A DNA stretch of 5,649 nucleotides from Acetomicrobium sp. UBA3949 (GTDB lineage Bacteria > Synergistota > Synergistia > Synergistales > Acetomicrobiaceae). Position numbers and translations under genes: made by a program. Of this stretch, positions 4,848 through 5,649 are shown in pieces. The notes below the pieces were generated by a model that was given only the letters and a program-made list of their open reading frames with translations, ran no database searches and was not told the DNA's origin. The stretch lies in NCBI GenBank assembly GCA_002385485.1, contig DGDP01000068.1, positions 1-5,649 of the forward strand. Direction: 5' to 3'. The stretch's first letter is position 1. Each line of letters opens with the position of its first letter.

Positions 4848-5579
4848 AAAGGGGTTTGGTTCTTAAAGATTGACCCAGCAGACACCAGCAAGATGTGTTC
4901 TTCTTGCGGCACGATAACTGACCTAAAGTTGGGGGAGCAAATATTTGAATGCCCGGCTTGCGGATTAATCCTTGACAGGGATTATAATGCGTCATTGAAT
5001 ATAAAGAGACTGGCGACACAGTCTTTGGGAGAAATCCCTAAAAGCCCGAAAGGGAGTGTCGACGTACAACTGCCTGCACTTTCTGCCTGCAAAAAGGACA
5101 AAAACACTATTAAAAAAAAGGCAAAACCAAGCAAGGAAAAAGCAAAGAAAAGCAAAGAAGGCAAGAAAAAGGTGAACAGTAAGAAATACCCCGATAAAGG
5201 GATAGACAGAGAGATCACAGAGCAGTTGATTATTTACATCCTTGCAAATTACGAAGAAAAGACGCAGCTGACGGAAAAGGTCCTGCGCAACCTTGTCTAC
5301 TGTTGTGATCTAAATTACTGTCAGCTGTACGGTGAGACGATTACAAAATCGAAGTATACAAAAACGGAACGTCGAGTTTTAAATCCGGACTTAGGTTCTG
5401 TAATAATCGATCTCCAAAAAAACAAAATCATCAAAAGAAATTTTAATACATCATCCGACGGTAAATTGATAAGTGTTTACTATACATCAGCCTTTCCTTT
5501 CTGTCCTTCAGCTTTCACCGACGAACAGAGACAGATCATCGACGAGACAATAAGACAACACGTACCGTCAAGGCAATGA
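4842..5579 (+). CDS. Chimeric frame: TnpB C-terminal fragment fused to a truncated Panacea (SocA-like) domain
   Basis: Residues 1-66 align without a gap to residues 301-366 of the intact TnpB in this window (30 of 66 identical). They keep the zinc-finger cysteines 19, 22, 37 and 40 and RuvC-III DRDYNASLNI with Asp47. RuvC-I and RuvC-II are absent, so this is not a nuclease. Residues 67-82 read through the old element end. Residues 83-118 are a lysine-rich linker. Residues 121-245 resemble the Panacea/DUF4065 antitoxin domain (LRNLVYCCDLNYCQLYGETIT, then FTDEQRQIIDETI) but stop before the family's usual last helix. An in-frame TGA lies at 4827, and TTG 4842 has no clear ribosome site. An internal GTG at 5172 after GAAGG would give 135 residues, essentially the Panacea part alone. 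It could be an expressed chimera, or a Panacea gene next to tnpB debris. No toxin gene is visible. Confidence 0.7.
   Translation: MEKGVWFLKIDPADTSKMCSSCGTITDLKLGEQIFECPACGLILDRDYNASLNIKRLATQSLGEIPKSPKGSVDVQLPALSACKKDKNTIKKKAKPSKEKAKKSKEGKKKVNSKKYPDKGIDREITEQLIIYILANYEEKTQLTEKVLRNLVYCCDLNYCQLYGETITKSKYTKTERRVLNPDLGSVIIDLQKNKIIKRNFNTSSDGKLISVYYTSAFPFCPSAFTDEQRQIIDETIRQHVPSRQ
5027..5063 (+). ncRNA. Remnant of the second TnpB element's omega-RNA 3' end, inside the chimera
   Basis: GGG (5027-5029), a six-base loop, CCCTAA (5036-5041), then CCC-GAAA-GGG (5045-5054) with a GNRA-type tetraloop, then a TCGAC tip (5059-5063). The intact element has the same order: GGG-loop-CCCTAG, AA, CCCC-loop-GGGG, then TTCAC. 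By analogy the old element ends at about 5063, and bases from 5064 on (GTACAACTGCCTGCAC) would have been the guide. Whether any RNA is still made is unknown. Confidence 0.4.
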
Positions 5580-5617
5580 AGCCTACAAGACCCGTTTGCC
5601 TTTTCATATCGCTTGCA

Positions 5618-5649
5618 GCCCATCTGAGACGGCGCAGAAGGCATTAAAT
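5618..5649 (+). repeat. 32-bp direct repeat R2, copy 2 (3' of the chimera)
   Basis: This is identical over 32 bases to 675-706 and stops at the window edge, so the match may continue. It begins 38 bases after the chimera's stop. On the plus strand the TCTG/CAGA stem is kept, and the outer AAGGCA (5638-5643) can pair with TGCCTT (5597-5602) or less well with GCTT (5611-5614). Confidence 0.85.

Noticed and set aside
4982..5218. Minus-strand hydrophobic 78-codon frame
   Set aside because: It is the antisense of the lysine-rich linker, which gives a false phenylalanine/leucine-rich protein.

Overview
The window looks like an accessory, mobile-element-rich stretch of a low-to-moderate GC bacterium, most likely a Bacillota (Clostridia or Negativicutes type). 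The signs are purine-rich Shine-Dalgarno sites, TTG and GTG start codons, a consensus TTGTAC/TATAAT-type promoter and AT-rich spacers. No housekeeping gene, tRNA, rRNA or CRISPR array is visible. A plasmid or genomic-island setting is an inference.

Layout. (1) Positions 1-639, plus strand: the 3' end of a gene that begins before the window, product not recognised. (2) 640-1972: a 32-bp repeat (copy 1), then a tnpB-only IS200/IS605-type element on the minus strand. It has an intact 366-residue TnpB, a predicted omega RNA overlapping its 3' end, and a good promoter. (3) 1973-4846: a type II restriction-modification operon on the minus strand, with a Dam-like adenine methyltransferase first and a PD-(D/E)XK endonuclease second, overlapping by 8 bp. 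It is bracketed by two imperfect direct repeats of about 90-115 bp, and the leader side of the operon is rich in inverted repeats. (4) 4842-5579, plus strand: a chimeric frame. Its first ~66 residues are the zinc-finger/RuvC-III tail of a second, different TnpB. This runs in frame through what looks like that element's omega-RNA 3' hairpins into a lysine-rich linker and a truncated Panacea (SocA-like, DUF4065) antitoxin-type domain. (5) 5618-5649: copy 2 of the 32-bp repeat, ending the window.

How the parts work together. The methyltransferase should protect, and the endonuclease cut, the same site. GATC is the best guess from the Dam-like motifs. Consistent with this, GATC is nearly absent (2 sites) across the 4.6 kb holding the IS and R-M genes but frequent (7 sites in about 1.1 kb) in the two flanks. 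TnpB would act as an RNA-guided nuclease that helps keep its element in place. The most unusual item is the TnpB-tail/Panacea chimera, with a frameshift-type A_AAA_AAG heptamer near the seam.
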